From: Ruegeria_C sp041537905
Lineage (GTDB): Bacteria; Pseudomonadota; Alphaproteobacteria; Rhodobacterales; Rhodobacteraceae
NCBI RefSeq assembly: GCF_041537905.1
Contig: NZ_JBGRUO010000005.1
Location: 186,001 to 250,000, forward strand
Length of the DNA stretch: 64,000 nt
Direction of reading: 5' to 3'
In this document: positions 27,455-37,149 of the stretch, piece by piece
Layout of the letters: each line of letters starts with the position of its first letter
Position numbering within the stretch: the stretch's first letter is position 1
The notes under the pieces: model-generated
Told to the model about the DNA's origin: nothing
The model's input: only the letters and a program-made list of their open reading frames with translations
Databases searched by the model: none
Program-made: the position numbers and the translations under genes

Positions 27455-27958
27455 TCAGGACCGCGCGATCAGTCGCAGAACCGCGACAAGCACGATCCCA
27501 TAGAGCACATGCCCCACCAGCGCGACCCAGGCGATACCGGTGAAACCCAGAAAAAACGGCAGACCGGCAATCGCGGCAACGCCGCCGATGGCAAAGACCC
27601 ACAGGCCGAACCCATAGAGTGCCGATGGCAGGAACCAGCCTCTTTGTCCCATGATCCGAGACCAGACAGGTGCAAAGATGAACAGCCAGCCAATCGGATA
27701 GCCAATCAGGCCGACGAGATAAAAATGCACGAAATACCCGGCAAAATCACCGCTGGGCAGACCAATTGTGCTGAGCAAACTGCGCGCCAGCCCGTGCGGT
27801 GATAGATTGGCGAAGCCAAGCGCGGGGCTGATCATCTGACCCCAAAGGTCGAATGCGATCGTGGCAAAGAAGCCGGCGATAAACATATGCCCCAGCGTGG
27901 CGATATTCAGACGTGGGAAGGCCCCCAGGGCGGGTGTGTCAATGTCGGTCGTGGACAT
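27455..27958 (-). CDS. Small integral membrane protein of unknown function
   Basis: Not recognised. From the ATG at 27958 (GGAG seven bases ahead) it is 167 residues with about four to five hydrophobic segments: near residues 22-45, 65-90, 105-130 and 135-160. The loops are short and no catalytic motif is visible. It is convergent with the amidotransferase gene, and its promoter region is shared with the divergent GST gene. A role with either neighbour cannot be claimed. Confidence 0.75.
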   Translation of the reverse strand: MSTTDIDTPALGAFPRLNIATLGHMFIAGFFATIAFDLWGQMISPALGFANLSPHGLARSLLSTIGLPSGDFAGYFVHFYLVGLIGYPIGWLFIFAPVWSRIMGQRGWFLPSALYGFGLWVFAIGGVAAIAGLPFFLGFTGIAWVALVGHVLYGIVLVAVLRLIARS

Positions 27959-28116
27959 GCGTTTCTCCATTTTTCCAGGCATCCCTGCCGCCCGATGACG
28001 CCGCTCAGTCTGGTGCGGTTGATCCTAACAAAGCGTGCAAAACCCTGATTTGAAGGGTAAAGACAGAAAACTCACACAACCGTGTTGGATATGGGATTTA
28101 CATTTCAATTTAATCT

Positions 28117-28130
28117 ACCTACTAGTAGGT
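28117..28130. promoter_or_regulatory. Perfect palindromic operator ahead of the GST-cupin-TetR unit
   Basis: ACCTACT followed directly by AGTAGGT, a perfect 14-base palindrome 27 bases before the GST start codon. It overlaps the expected -10 region of a promoter whose -35 may be TTTACA at 28098-28103. The TetR-type gene at the end of the unit is the natural candidate to bind it. Confidence 0.7.
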
Positions 28131-28157
28131 TAGTGTATTTGAAACTGGAGTGCTGTC

Positions 28158-28778
28158 ATGAAAATCTACGATGTCGAAGGCTTTCCCAACCCAGCCCGTG
28201 TCCGCATCGCGCTGGCCGAAAAAAGCGCGACCGACAAGGTCGAGTTCATCCCGATTGATGTCATGAATGGCGAGCATCGCTCGGACGCGTTCCGGCAAAA
28301 GAACCCCGATGCTGCGGTGCCGCTGCTGGAGCTTGAGGATGGCACCTGCGTATCGCACTGTACCGCGATCACCGAATACATCGACGCGGCCTTTGATGGC
28401 GCGGCGCTGTGTGGTGAGACGGCCAAGGATCGCGCGGTGGTCCACATGATGAACCGGCGCGCCGAAAGCGGTCTGCTGGATGCGGTGGGTGATTACTTCC
28501 ATCACGCCACCCCCGGTCTCGGGCCCGCTCTGGAAACCTATCAGAACGCCGAATGGGGCAGCCGCCGCAAGGACACCGCGCTGGCGACGATGCGCTATCT
28601 CGATGGCGTTCTGAGCGAAAACGATTATCTTGCGGGGGACAGGTTCTCGATGGCCGATATCACCGCTTTTGCCGGGCTGGCTTTTGCTGACTTCGCCAAA
28701 CTCGACATTCCCTCCGAGCTTGGCAACCTCAAGGCCTGGCGCGCAAGGGTCGCCTCGCGTCCCAGTATCGCCGCCTGA
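28158..28778 (+). CDS. Glutathione S-transferase family protein
   Basis: Thioredoxin-fold transferase of 206 residues. The N-terminal domain starts KIYDVEGFPNPARVRIALAEK. The glutathione-binding PLLELEDGTCVSHCTAITEYID segment is at residues about 55-75, and an all-helical C-terminal domain follows. The usual catalytic Ser/Cys/Tyr near residue 10 is not obvious (PNPAR), so catalysis may differ from classical members. It is the first gene of a three-gene unit with a cupin protein 30 bases downstream and a TetR regulator. The start has GGAG nine bases upstream. Its likely role is detoxification of electrophiles, inferred from family and context. Confidence 0.9.
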   Translation: MKIYDVEGFPNPARVRIALAEKSATDKVEFIPIDVMNGEHRSDAFRQKNPDAAVPLLELEDGTCVSHCTAITEYIDAAFDGAALCGETAKDRAVVHMMNRRAESGLLDAVGDYFHHATPGLGPALETYQNAEWGSRRKDTALATMRYLDGVLSENDYLAGDRFSMADITAFAGLAFADFAKLDIPSELGNLKAWRARVASRPSIAA

Positions 28779-28808
28779 CCCGGCCGTCTGAACAAAGGAG
28801 CCAAGCCT

Positions 28809-29477
28809 ATGGAACTGAACGCGGATTTCTCGCAGCGGGTGGTTGTACATTCCTCGGAAGAGCCCTGGCAGGCCTCGCCGATGCCCGGCGTCGACCGCCG
28901 CATGCTGGACCGGATCGGCGATGAGGTGGCCCGCGCCACCACTATCGTCCGCTATGCGCCCGGCAGCAAATTCTCGGCCCATACCCATACTGGCGGTGAA
29001 GAGTTCATCGTGCTCGACGGGGTGTTTCAGGACGAGCATGGCGATTTCCCGGTAGGCACCTATGTGCGCAACCCGCCCACCACCAGCCACACGCCCGGCT
29101 CGGATCAGGGCTGCACCATCTTCGTCAAGCTCTGGCAGTTCGATATGGATGACCGCACCCAGTTCCGCAAGGATATGTCGGCAGAGCTGGGAAGCCCGAA
29201 AGACGGCATCGCAACGGCTGAACTACATCGCGATGCCCGTGAAAAAGTGACCTATCACGTGGTAGATGCGGGCGCGGCCCTAACCATTGAGGATGCGGGT
29301 GGCATCGAACTGTTGGTCTTGAGCGGCTCCCTCACCGAAGGTGGCGACGCGCTGCTTCAGGGCGCATGGCTGCGCCTTCCCGAAGGTCAGAAGTTGGCAG
29401 CAATCGCGGGTCCCGAAGGGGCCAGGGTTTGGATCAAGACCGGTCATCTGCCGTTTGCCAAGCCCCCGGCGGTTTGA
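28809..29477 (+). CDS. Bicupin protein resembling the ChrR cupin domain
   Basis: Protein of 222 residues with two cupin halves. The first carries the metal-binding set HTHTGGEEFIVLDG (residues about 58-72) and a later His in TTSHTPGSD, the standard 3-His-1-Glu cupin site. The second half (about residues 140-215) lacks these ligands. ChrR-like cupins occur in anti-sigma factors that sense singlet oxygen, but here the N-terminal zinc anti-sigma domain is absent. A stand-alone role, such as an oxygenase or a binding protein for reactive metabolites, is more likely. It is preceded by an AAGGAG ribosome site. Confidence 0.85.
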   Translation: MELNADFSQRVVVHSSEEPWQASPMPGVDRRMLDRIGDEVARATTIVRYAPGSKFSAHTHTGGEEFIVLDGVFQDEHGDFPVGTYVRNPPTTSHTPGSDQGCTIFVKLWQFDMDDRTQFRKDMSAELGSPKDGIATAELHRDAREKVTYHVVDAGAALTIEDAGGIELLVLSGSLTEGGDALLQGAWLRLPEGQKLAAIAGPEGARVWIKTGHLPFAKPPAV

Positions 29478-29484
29478 CCCTTAG

Positions 29485-29506
29485 CTCACGGGCTTCGGCC
29501 CGTGAG
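29485..29506 (+). terminator. Strong hairpin between cupin and TetR genes
   Basis: A nine-base-pair GC-rich stem (CTCACGGGC with its complement) is closed by a TTCG tetraloop. It starts eight bases after the cupin stop and has no T tract. It may act as a partial terminator or as an mRNA stability element separating the regulator from the enzymes. Confidence 0.5.
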
Positions 29507-29610
29507 TGCGCCACGCCTGCGCATTCGGTGTCTGCCCTGCAACGCGATCTGGCAGACCACCGTGCAACAGCGTATCACTGCGCAGGGCGGTGATTGAAGA
29601 GGCGCGCGGA

Positions 29611-30192
29611 ATGACGGCAAGCGAAACCAAGACAAAACTGATGGATGCGGCCGAGCAGCAAGTCCGTCACAAGGGAGCGGACGGGTTCAGCTACTCCGAT
29701 CTGAGCCGACTGGTGGGCATCCGCAAAGCCAGCATCCACTATCACTTCCCCGCGAAAGCCGATCTGCTGACGGCGATCATGGCACGCTATGCCAAACGGG
29801 TCATGGCCGCGCTGGAAGGCTATGCCCAGGATCTGCCGGGGGCGGACCAGCAATTGGCTGCTTTCATCACCTTTTACCGCGATGCGCTGCAAGACGGCAC
29901 GGCACTGTGCCTCTGCGTTGCCTACGCGGCGAGCCAGGACAGTTTATCCGAGGACACCCATCGCGAAATTACGCAGTTCCGGCAGCAGGTTAGCGGCTGG
30001 CTTGAAGAAACGTTCACGCGCGCGCAAACCGAGGGTTCCGTCATAGGCATCACCGCCCCTGCCCACGAGGCGGCCGCTGCCTATGCGCTGGTCGAAGGCG
30101 CCCAGATCGCCGCCCGCATCAGCGGTGACCCCGCCAGCTTCGATGCAGCAACACAAGCCCTTCGTGAGAGGCTGATTGAGGCAAAAGCATAA
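29611..30192 (+). CDS. TetR-family regulator with CxC pair
   Basis: Repressor-type regulator of 193 residues from the ATG at 29611, with an N-terminal helix-turn-helix (SYSDLSRLVGIRKASIHYHFPAKADLL, residues 27-53). The ligand domain holds Cys100 and Cys102 (ALCLCV). Cysteine in this region is used by electrophile-sensing TetR proteins such as NemR, so a thiol-based sensor is plausible, but this is inference. The unit of GST and cupin genes upstream and the palindrome before the GST gene fit a self-regulated detoxification module. Confidence 0.88.
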   Translation: MTASETKTKLMDAAEQQVRHKGADGFSYSDLSRLVGIRKASIHYHFPAKADLLTAIMARYAKRVMAALEGYAQDLPGADQQLAAFITFYRDALQDGTALCLCVAYAASQDSLSEDTHREITQFRQQVSGWLEETFTRAQTEGSVIGITAPAHEAAAAYALVEGAQIAARISGDPASFDAATQALRERLIEAKA

Positions 30193-30285
30193 AACGTCGA
30201 TTACTGGTCTTTCGCTGGTTTCATAGTTTCGATTTCAGCAATGAAGAACCCGGAAAACCTGATGAATTTGGCTGGCAGACACGCC

Positions 30286-30310
30286 AAAAAAAGGGCGGCG
30301 AAACGCCGCT
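30286..30310 (-). terminator. Intrinsic terminator of icd
   Basis: Read on the minus strand: stem GCGGCG with a TTT loop and CGCCGC, then CC and seven T. It lies 55 bases after the icd stop. A second GC hairpin (ten-base-pair stem, at about 30326-30350) precedes it. Confidence 0.85.
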
Positions 30311-30364
30311 GAGAACCGTGGTTCTGCGCCCGCGAGCTGCGGGCGCAGTCATTTGTGATCGACC

Positions 30365-32587
30365 TCAGCCGATAATTGCGTTCAGCGCGGCGCTTGGGCG
30401 CATCACGGCCGCGGTCTTGGCCGGGTCGGTCTTGTAGTATCCGCCCAGATCGGCTGCCGGTCCTTGCGCCGCAGCCAGCTCTGACAGGATCGCGGCCTCT
30501 TTCCCGGCCAGTTCCGCCGCGACTGGAGCGAATTCAGCCGCCAGATCGGCATCGTCCGATTGCGCGGCCAGCGCCTCGGCCCAGTAGCGGGCGAACCAGT
30601 AGTGGCTGTCGCGGTTGTCGGGTTCTCCAACCTTGCGGCTTGGCGAGCGGTTGTCGTCCAGAATCCCTTGCGTCGCGACCTCGGCTGCTGCCCCCAGCAC
30701 ACCCGCCTTGGCATTGCCCTGCGCATCGGCAAGGAAGTTCAGCGATTCGCCCAAGGCACAGAACTCGCCCATCGAATCCCAGCGCAAATGGCTTTCCTCG
30801 ACCAGTTGCTGCACGTGTTTGGGGGCCGAGCCACCGGCACCGGTTTCAAACAAGCCGCCACCCTGCATCAGCTTGACGATGGACAGCATCTTGGCCGAGG
30901 TGCCCAATTCCAGGATCGGGAACAGGTCGGTCAGATAGTCGCGCAGCACGTTACCGGTGATGGCGATGCTGTCCTTGCCTGCGGTAATCGTCTCCAGCGA
31001 TTGCCGGGTCGCCTCGCGCGGGGCCATGATCTGGAATTTATCCGTTACTCCAGCCGCTTCCAGCGCGGGCTTCACGTAAGCGATCAGCTGTGCATCATGG
31101 GCGCGGTTGGCATCAAGCCAGAAGATCGCCTCGGACCCGGTCAGACGCTGGCGGTCCATGGCCAGCTGAATCCAGTTCTCGATCGGGGCCTTCTTAACCG
31201 TGCAGGAGCGCCATATGTCGCCCGCTTCAACCTCATGAGAATGCAGCGTCTCGCCATTGGCCAGAACGATACGGATCGTGCCATCGGCGGGGGCCTGGAA
31301 GGTGGTCGGGTGCGAGCCGTATTCCTCGGCTTTCTGCGCCATCAGGCCAACATTGGCGACTGCCCCTGCGGTGGAGGGGTCCAGTGCGCCATTGGCTTTG
31401 AAGAACTTGACGCTCTCGTCATAGACCGGCGCATAGCAATTGTCCGGGATCACGCAGTTCACGTCACCCTTGGCACCTGTCGCATCCCAGCCCTTGCCAC
31501 CAGCACGGATCAGGGCGGGCATCGACGCATCGATGATCACATCCGAAGGCACATGCAGGTTGGTGATACCCTTGTCGCTGTCGACCATATACATGGCGGG
31601 ACGGTCCGCAGTCAGCGCGTCAATATCGGCCTGAATGGCCGCTGCATTCGGCAGTTCGGCGATGCGGGCCAGCACGTCGCCCATGCCGGAATTCGGATTC
31701 ACCCCTGCTGCCTCCAGATCGGCGGCATATTTGTCGAAAATTGGCGCCAGCCAGGCCTTGACCGCGTGGCCAAAGATGATCGGGTCAGAGACCTTCATCA
31801 TCGTGGCCTTCATATGCAATGAGAACATGATGCCATCGGCCTTGGTCGCCTCGATCTGATCGGCCAGGAAAGCCGACAGCGCCTTCGCAGACATGAAGGT
31901 TGCGTCCGCCACGGTCCCTTCTTCGAGCGGCCAGGCGTCTTTCAGCACGGTGACCGCGCCGTCCTTGCCGACAAATTCGATCTTGGCATTGCCGGCCTGC
32001 GCGCCGGTGATGGTGGCTGATTTCTCGTTGGAAAAGAAATCATTGCCTGACATCGACGACACATGTGTCTTGCTGTCTGACACCCACGCCCCCATCGAAT
32101 GCGGGTTCTTCTGGGCGAAGTTCTTGACCGCGCGGGCCGCGCGACGATCGGAGTTACCCTCACGCAGGACCGGGTTCACAGCCGAGCCCTTGATCGCGTC
32201 GTAACGGGCGCGGACCGCCTTTTCCTCATCTGTGGCAGGCTCTTCCGGGTAGTTCGGAATACTGTAGCCCTGCGCCTGCAACTCTTCGATGGCAGCGACA
32301 AGCTGGGGCACCGAAGCCGAGATGTTGGGCAGTTTGATGACATTGGCTTCTGGTGTCTTCACCAACTCACCCAATTCCGCCAGATCATCGGACTGGCGCT
32401 GCGCCTCGGACAGGTTTTCCGGGAAGGTGGCGATGATCCGGCCAGCAAGCGAGATATCTTTGGTCCCGACGCTCACCCCCGCCGCCGCGGCGAATTTGCG
32501 AATGATGGGCAGAAACGAGGCCGAAGCCAGCTCGGGCGCTTCGTCTACGATGGTATACAATATATCGGGGTTCGTTTTTTCAGCCAT
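30365..32587 (-). CDS. icd: Isocitrate dehydrogenase, NADP-dependent, monomeric type
   Basis: TCA-cycle enzyme oxidising isocitrate to 2-oxoglutarate with NADP+. It has 740 residues, the length of the monomeric class, which is unrelated in length to the 400-residue dimeric enzymes. Diagnostic segments include ILYTIVDEAPELASASFLPI at the N-terminus, PNYPEEP near residue 105, and the central MSLHMKATMMKVSDPI-like region (FSLHMKATMMKVSDPIIFGH). The ATG follows GGTAAGGGAAT. It is a single gene with its own terminator. I see no sign of truncation. Confidence 0.97.
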   Translation of the reverse strand: MAEKTNPDILYTIVDEAPELASASFLPIIRKFAAAAGVSVGTKDISLAGRIIATFPENLSEAQRQSDDLAELGELVKTPEANVIKLPNISASVPQLVAAIEELQAQGYSIPNYPEEPATDEEKAVRARYDAIKGSAVNPVLREGNSDRRAARAVKNFAQKNPHSMGAWVSDSKTHVSSMSGNDFFSNEKSATITGAQAGNAKIEFVGKDGAVTVLKDAWPLEEGTVADATFMSAKALSAFLADQIEATKADGIMFSLHMKATMMKVSDPIIFGHAVKAWLAPIFDKYAADLEAAGVNPNSGMGDVLARIAELPNAAAIQADIDALTADRPAMYMVDSDKGITNLHVPSDVIIDASMPALIRAGGKGWDATGAKGDVNCVIPDNCYAPVYDESVKFFKANGALDPSTAGAVANVGLMAQKAEEYGSHPTTFQAPADGTIRIVLANGETLHSHEVEAGDIWRSCTVKKAPIENWIQLAMDRQRLTGSEAIFWLDANRAHDAQLIAYVKPALEAAGVTDKFQIMAPREATRQSLETITAGKDSIAITGNVLRDYLTDLFPILELGTSAKMLSIVKLMQGGGLFETGAGGSAPKHVQQLVEESHLRWDSMGEFCALGESLNFLADAQGNAKAGVLGAAAEVATQGILDDNRSPSRKVGEPDNRDSHYWFARYWAEALAAQSDDADLAAEFAPVAAELAGKEAAILSELAAAQGPAADLGGYYKTDPAKTAAVMRPSAALNAIIG

Positions 32588-32832
32588 ATTCCCTTACCTT
32601 TTTTTGCCGTTCAGGGGCGTGCGATCCAAGAGTGTGCGCTGTGCGAATGCAGCAAAATAAGAAGCGATCCTGCAAGATCGGTCCAGGCGACTCTGATGTG
32701 ACAGGTTCCCCTTAAAGCACCGCGCGCGCCGGATCAATCGGCGCGAGGCCCACATTTTGTCTCAGTTTACGGAAGTGCCGCCATCGCCCTCGTCATGGGG
32801 CAACGAAGCGTGCGGAAACGAAGTTTTCCGGC

Positions 32833-33993
32833 CTATTGCGTTCCTGGCTGGTAGGATTTGAACGGACCCTTGTTTGACAGATAGTCAACATACGCGCCAA
32901 CGGCCTGATTGATCTGTTCGCTCGCCCCCTGTCTTGCGCCCTGGGAAACCGAAATCCCGGCTTCAGCCATCTCGTTCAACAGCAAGCGGCGATCCCACTC
33001 TCCCCCATCCGCCAGATAGCGTTGATACGCTGCCCTCGCCAAATCGGTCTCGGCAATAGTTCCATAGAACCAGCCACGATGACGGACCTCCAAATCGGGG
33101 GCTTCGGCGACGAGGTTCATAACCTTCCACTTTGCGCGATCATAATAGCTCATCTGATCAAGAACGGTCTCGTAGACCTGCCCTACGTGTTTGCGGGCAT
33201 AGTCGATCCCCAGCTTTTTATCCCCAATCTTAAGATGAATGATGGCCAGTATCATGGGCTCCGAGTAGGTTTCGGGGGCAAGCCTGGTCAGTTCAATAAC
33301 CGCTTTTCGTGCGCTCTCAAGCTCACCGGTATGCATGATGTGAAGCATCACATCATATGCGTGTATCCAGCTTTGATCTGGCCATCGGTGGCGCGCCTGA
33401 TTCAGCAAATCGGAGAGCTGATCATAGTCCTGCATCATCAACAGCAGAGCGGCCAAATCTGTTGCTGCCTGCCCACTGTCGGGATCAAGACGCATGATCT
33501 GCTTGTAATCCTGCAATGCCGCTTCGTTCTGCCCACGCTTCTTAAGCAGCTTTGCCCTGCTCCCAAGGACATCGGTACTCTCTGGCTTGAGCTTGAGCGC
33601 TCGAGTGAAGTCCTGCTGCGCGGTCTTCCAGTCGCCAGTGTCGTATCTGGCATAAGCCCGCCAAATCAGGTTCTGCATGTTGTCCGGCTGCAGCGCGAGT
33701 GCCTGATTGAAATCCGCAATGGCGCGAGTGTTCTGCCCCCACCGCTGATACGCCTTGCCGCGTTCCGACAGAAAGAAGTGCTCGTCTTCGGGCGAGATAT
33801 CCTCGACTTCGATCAGCGTCGTGCAGGCCTCTACTACATCCTCCAACGGAACCGCATTGCTTTGGCATATCGTCTTGGGGCTGGCGAATGCGGCCGCCAA
33901 TCGGGTCATATCCGAGTTGGCCAGATAAACCGTCGCCGCAATAACGATCATGGTAACGAAGCGTATGCGCATTCTGCTCCTTTCGGCAGTCAT
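32833..33993 (-). CDS. Membrane-anchored TPR-repeat protein
   Basis: Protein of 386 residues from the ATG at 33993, which follows AAGGAG. An N-terminal hydrophobic stretch (residues about 9-25) is a signal or signal anchor, so the rest is likely periplasmic. Four TPR-like units lie at about residues 70-215 (for example AIADFNQALALQPDN and AAQ-type ALQDYKQIMRLDPDS). The C-terminal 150 residues are less regular. TPR proteins scaffold other proteins; the partner is not indicated. Codon use looks somewhat less GC-biased than the neighbours. It is a single gene diverging from tex. Confidence 0.8.
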   Translation of the reverse strand: MTAERSRMRIRFVTMIVIAATVYLANSDMTRLAAAFASPKTICQSNAVPLEDVVEACTTLIEVEDISPEDEHFFLSERGKAYQRWGQNTRAIADFNQALALQPDNMQNLIWRAYARYDTGDWKTAQQDFTRALKLKPESTDVLGSRAKLLKKRGQNEAALQDYKQIMRLDPDSGQAATDLAALLLMMQDYDQLSDLLNQARHRWPDQSWIHAYDVMLHIMHTGELESARKAVIELTRLAPETYSEPMILAIIHLKIGDKKLGIDYARKHVGQVYETVLDQMSYYDRAKWKVMNLVAEAPDLEVRHRGWFYGTIAETDLARAAYQRYLADGGEWDRRLLLNEMAEAGISVSQGARQGASEQINQAVGAYVDYLSNKGPFKSYQPGTQ

Positions 33994-34284
33994 CCGTTCT
34001 CCTTCAGGTAGAGAAGCGGCGTCCGGGCGGCAAGGAAACAATCTGTTCAGCCGACTGCAAGCGAGAGCGCAAGATTCGTGTCCGGCCTGGATCGCGCAAT
34101 AAGATCGAATCCGCCCCGTTCTTCTTTCGACTCGGGTGCTCTTGCATGCGGCTTGCGCCTCAAACGCCGGAGCTTCCGGCGAAAGGTTTGCACTGATTGT
34201 GTTTAGCTGGACGAAGGCAGCCCCTTGGCCTCGCCCGCCCTCGCGTCTAAGAAGGCCTCCCGCCCGTCGCTGAAGGAGACAGTC

Positions 34285-36579
34285 TTGGACCGGTCCAGCC
34301 GCATCATCGCCTCGGAAATCAATGCCCGCCCCGAACAGGTGCAGGCCGCTGTCAAACTGCTGGACGAGGGTGCCACCGTGCCCTTCGTGGCGCGCTACCG
34401 CAAAGAAGCCACGGGCGGGCTGGACGATACGCAGCTTCGGGTTCTGGCCGAGAGGCTGGCTTATCTGCGCGAGTTGGATGCGCGGCGCGAGACGATCCTG
34501 AATTCGATTCGCGATCAGGACAAGCTGAGCGACGATCTGGCAAAATCCATCGCCGGGGCCGAGACCAAGGCGCAGTTGGAAGACATCTATCTGCCCTACA
34601 AGCCCAAGCGACGCACCAAGGCGATGATCGCGCGCGAAAACGGGTTGGAACCGCTGGCGCAGGCTATCCTTGCTGACCGTTCCGCAAACCCCGAGGGGCT
34701 GGCCGCAGACTATCTGGGCGACGCCGTGCCCACCACCAAAGACGCACTGAACGGTGCGCGCGACATTCTGGCCGAGGGACTGGCCGAGAATGCCGACCTG
34801 CTAGGCGATCTGCGCCGATTCCTGCATCGCGAGGCGCTGATCACCTCGAAACTGGTCGAAGGTCAGGAACAAGCAGGCGCCAAGTTCCGCGACTATTTCG
34901 ACCATACCGAGAAATGGGCCACCGTGCCGTCGCACCGCGCGTTGGCGATGCTGCGTGCCTCAAAGGAAGGCGTGGTGACACTGGATATCGGGCCCGAGCC
35001 GGAAACCGACGCGGCGCGGGCCGAGGCCATCGTGGCCGCGCATCTGCACACCAGGGGTGACGGGCCGGGCGATGTCTGGCTGCGCAAGATCGCCGGCTGG
35101 ACCTGGCGGGTGAAACTGAGCCTGTCGATGATGGTCGAATTGATGGCTGATCTGCGCGCCCGCGCGCAGGACGAGGCCATTGCGGTCTTTGCCCGTAACC
35201 TCAAGGACCTGCTCTTTGCCGCGCCCGCAGGGGCCAAGGCGACGCTGGGGCTCGACCCTGGCATCCGTACCGGCGTCAAGGCGGCGGTGGTGGATGCGAC
35301 CGGCAAGCTAGTGGCGACCGACACGCTTTATCCGTTCCAGCCCAAAAACGACCTGCGCGGTGCGCAAGCCGCGCTGTTGAAGCTGATCACCACCCACGGA
35401 ATCGAGTTGATCGCCATCGGCAATGGCACCGCCAGCCGCGAGACTGAGCGGCTGGTCGGAGATACACTCAAGCTGCTGCCACAGGGCGTGAAGAAACCCA
35501 CCAAAGTGGTGGTCTCCGAGGCCGGAGCCTCGGTCTATTCCGCTTCGGAACTTGCGGCGCGCGAATTTCCCGATCTCGATGTCAGTCTGCGCGGCGCGGT
35601 CTCGATCGCGCGCCGCCTGCAGGATCCGCTGGCGGAACTGGTCAAGATCGAACCGAAATCCATCGGCGTCGGCCAGTACCAGCACGATGTCGACCAGGCT
35701 CGCCTGACCCGCGCGCTGGAGGCTGTGATTGAGGATGTGGTGAACGCGGTGGGCGTCGATCTGAACATGGCCTCCGCGCCCCTGTTGACCCATGTTTCGG
35801 GGCTTGGCCCCGGTCTGGCCGAGGCGGTCGTGGCCCATCGCGACGCAAATGGGGCCTTTGGCTCCCGCAAGGACCTGCTGAAGGTCGCCCGGCTTGGCCC
35901 CCGCGCCTTTGAACAGTGCGCGGGCTTTCTGCGCATCCGCGACGGCAAGGAGCCGCTGGACGCGTCCTCCGTGCACCCTGAGGCTTACGGCGTGGCGCGG
36001 CGCATCGTGCAGGCCTGCGGGCGCGATCTGCGCCAGATCATGGGCGATGACACCGCTCTGCGCGGACTGCGCGCCGAGGATTTCGTCGATGACAGCTTTG
36101 GCCTGCCGACCGTGCGCGACATCCTGAGCGAACTGGAAAAACCCGGGCGCGACCCCCGCCCCAGCTTTGTCACCGCCAGCTTCGCCGACGGGGTGGACCA
36201 GATCACCGACCTGAAGCCCGGCATGATGCTGGAAGGCACCGTCACCAACGTCGCCGCCTTTGGTGCTTTCGTCGATGTGGGCGTGCATCAGGACGGTCTG
36301 GTGCATGTCAGCCAACTGGCCGACCGGTTCGTCAAGGACCCCCATGAGGTTGTCAAGGCCGGTCAGGTGGTCCGCGTTCGGGTCGTCGAGGTCGATGTGC
36401 CACGCAAACGGATCGGCCTGAGCATGCGCAAGGATGGCGGCGACAAACCCCCGACCCCGGACGCGCGCAAACCGCGAGGAGAAGCGCCAAAGGAGCAGAG
36501 CCAGCACAAAGGCAAGGCACAGCCAGATCAACAAGGCGCGCTTGGGGCCGCGCTTCTGAACGCGATGCGCAAATCCTGA
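34285..36579 (+). CDS. tex: Tex-family RNA-binding transcription accessory protein
   Basis: Nucleic-acid-binding protein of 764 residues. The start is TTG at 34285, with a perfect AAGGAG six bases upstream; an in-frame TTG at 34225 lacks one. The N-terminal helical Tex region opens IASEINARPEQV and contains PFVARYRKEATGGLDD. A YqgF-like RNase H domain follows (GLDPGIRTGVK, residue about 325), then a helix-hairpin-helix region (LTHVSGLGPGLAEAVVAHR). An S1 domain lies near residues 645-720 (GMMLEGTVTNVAAFGAFVDVGVHQDGLVHVS). Tex proteins influence transcription and RNA turnover. The C-terminal tail is Lys/Pro-rich. Confidence 0.95.
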   Translation: MDRSSRIIASEINARPEQVQAAVKLLDEGATVPFVARYRKEATGGLDDTQLRVLAERLAYLRELDARRETILNSIRDQDKLSDDLAKSIAGAETKAQLEDIYLPYKPKRRTKAMIARENGLEPLAQAILADRSANPEGLAADYLGDAVPTTKDALNGARDILAEGLAENADLLGDLRRFLHREALITSKLVEGQEQAGAKFRDYFDHTEKWATVPSHRALAMLRASKEGVVTLDIGPEPETDAARAEAIVAAHLHTRGDGPGDVWLRKIAGWTWRVKLSLSMMVELMADLRARAQDEAIAVFARNLKDLLFAAPAGAKATLGLDPGIRTGVKAAVVDATGKLVATDTLYPFQPKNDLRGAQAALLKLITTHGIELIAIGNGTASRETERLVGDTLKLLPQGVKKPTKVVVSEAGASVYSASELAAREFPDLDVSLRGAVSIARRLQDPLAELVKIEPKSIGVGQYQHDVDQARLTRALEAVIEDVVNAVGVDLNMASAPLLTHVSGLGPGLAEAVVAHRDANGAFGSRKDLLKVARLGPRAFEQCAGFLRIRDGKEPLDASSVHPEAYGVARRIVQACGRDLRQIMGDDTALRGLRAEDFVDDSFGLPTVRDILSELEKPGRDPRPSFVTASFADGVDQITDLKPGMMLEGTVTNVAAFGAFVDVGVHQDGLVHVSQLADRFVKDPHEVVKAGQVVRVRVVEVDVPRKRIGLSMRKDGGDKPPTPDARKPRGEAPKEQSQHKGKAQPDQQGALGAALLNAMRKS

Positions 36580-36673
36580 TGGCAAAGCGAACCGAACCTG
36601 AAAAAGGTATGTTTCATCACTAATTTTGGATGAGGTGCAAAGGGGAGTCCGAAACAAATAACCCGCTATGGAA

Positions 36674-36688
36674 GGATACGTCGTATCC
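36674..36688. promoter_or_regulatory. 15-base palindrome (GGATACG-T-CGTATCC)
   Basis: Seven-base perfect arms around a single T, about 95 bases after tex. It could be an operator or half of a hairpin; no T tract follows. Confidence 0.35.
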
Positions 36689-37149
36689 GCCCGAAAAAAT
36701 ACCTTGGGGACCCCCCCCTGCGAAACCGGTGTATCATAAGCTCGCCACTCACACGCGCCATAACCGGTAGATATAAACTAGGATATTAATACATCCCTGT
36801 CAGCATCTAGTTTTTGCGGCCCGCGGCAGTGATTTATATCGCATTACGTCAAATGAATTTTCCGTGAAGACATTTTGTCGGCAATTTTGTGTCAATTCAA
36901 TACTTTGGGCTGACGTGATCTGGCAAAAGTACGCCGATTGCGCATTTTTCCGCCACCCTCTCTTTTTTCTATTCTGTGATGCATAAAAGACACATTTTGG
37001 TCGCTTCGGGCGCGTTTCACGGACATTCAGCGCCAAGTTTCAGAGTTTTCCCCCGCTAAAACACCGGTTGAACCCGATTCTCTGACCGATTGATTCGATG
37101 CTCCTCCCGCCCAGTGAGCAATCTTGCAATAAATCTCGACAATCCTGCC

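Noticed and set aside
35308..36657. Minus-strand open frame of about 449 codons opposite tex
   Set aside because: Antisense to a conserved gene with intact domains; the composition is His/Gln-rich, as expected for a reversed GC-rich gene.
36800..37036. Minus-strand 78-codon frame in the AT-rich stretch
   Set aside because: No ribosome site or family resemblance; the basic, Cys-containing composition looks random.
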